Part shown: positions 49,208 to 49,302 of the stretch, one piece after another
How the letters are laid out: the number at the start of each line of letters is the position of its first letter
Position numbering within the stretch: position 1 is the first letter of the stretch
DNA from: Bacillota bacterium
Lineage (GTDB): Bacteria; Bacillota; UBA994; UBA5500
Direction: 5' to 3'
DNA length: 49,302 nucleotides
NCBI GenBank assembly: GCA_023436245.1
Contig: JAEZJZ010000047.1
Location: 1-49,302 of the forward strand
Translations under genes and position numbers: made by a program
The notes under the pieces: generated by a model
The model's database searches: none
Told to the model about the DNA's origin: nothing
The model's input: only the letters and a program-made list of their open reading frames with translations

Positions 49208-49302
49208 AACATCGCCTTCATTGAGATCGCAAGACACGAAATCGTTTAGCCGTGTCCCCTCACTGTAGCTCCCGCAGCATGCGAGAGCGTTCAAGAAGTC
49301 CG
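49208..49302. repeat. Family A/B repeat fragments at the window end
   Basis: CTTCATTGAGATCGCAAGAC with a small hairpin (GACACG...CGTGTC) is a family A core. CTCCCGCAGCATGCGAGAGC followed by GTTCAAGAAGTCC matches 23847-23876 (family B left end). The element probably continues past the window. Confidence 0.7.

Overview
This window looks like chromosomal DNA of an anaerobic, endospore-forming member of the Firmicutes (Clostridia-like) with fairly high GC. The reasons are a complete glycine reductase operon, the full selenocysteine (Sec) machinery, a gerA-type germinant receptor operon, a YIEGIA-type gene pair, strong Gram-positive ribosome binding sites, and frequent GTG and TTG starts. The species cannot be named from sequence alone.

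Layout. 62-1570 (-) is a DEAD-box RNA helicase. 2038-11159 (-) is the glycine reductase operon: a tandem glycine riboswitch, then grdX, trxB, trxA, grdE, grdA, grdB, grdC and grdD. grdA and grdB contain in-frame UGA (Sec) codons that split them into apparent fragments. 11497-13895 (+) is a two-gene ABC exporter. 13997-17732 (+) is gerA-gerB-gerC, with an unexpected in-frame UGA in gerA. 17783-23548 (-) is an oligopeptide ABC transporter (oppA-B-C-D-F). 24321-26244 (+) holds a class A beta-lactamase-like hydrolase with an in-frame UGA and an orphan amino-acid binding protein. 26582-29097 (-) holds a phosphoribosyltransferase-like gene, a Crp/Fnr regulator and folD. 29594-32398 (+) is a class V aminotransferase and an N-acyl-D-amino-acid deacylase. 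32511-34509 (-) is a LysR regulator followed by Sec-containing selD. 34645-36384 (-) is the YIEGIA pair and a DUF559 nuclease. 36572-37908 (+) is a MarR regulator and a DUF1385 protein. 37992-38088 (-) is tRNA-Sec (selC). 38295-39584 (+) is an MFS transporter. 39662-45026 (-) reads fur, csoR, a small CopZ-like gene with Sec in its metal-binding motif, trxB, selA and selB. 45188-49171 (-) holds a REC-GGDEF-REC response regulator, chrA, a ThiF/MoeB-like E1 and larE.

How it fits together. Glycine switches on grdX-trxBA-grdEABCD, which reduces glycine to acetyl phosphate using electrons from thioredoxin. Two of the enzymes need Sec, and selA, selB, selC and selD, needed to make and insert it, all lie within 35 kb. 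Peptide uptake, D-amino-acid deacylation and FolD fit an amino-acid-fermenting lifestyle.

The most interesting points are a putative selenoprotein copper chaperone (GMT-Sec-GHC) beside csoR, two further genes with a single in-frame UGA, a thioredoxin reductase fused to a cysteine-less thioredoxin domain, and intergenic regions full of modular hairpin repeats, some lying inside the grd and opp operons.
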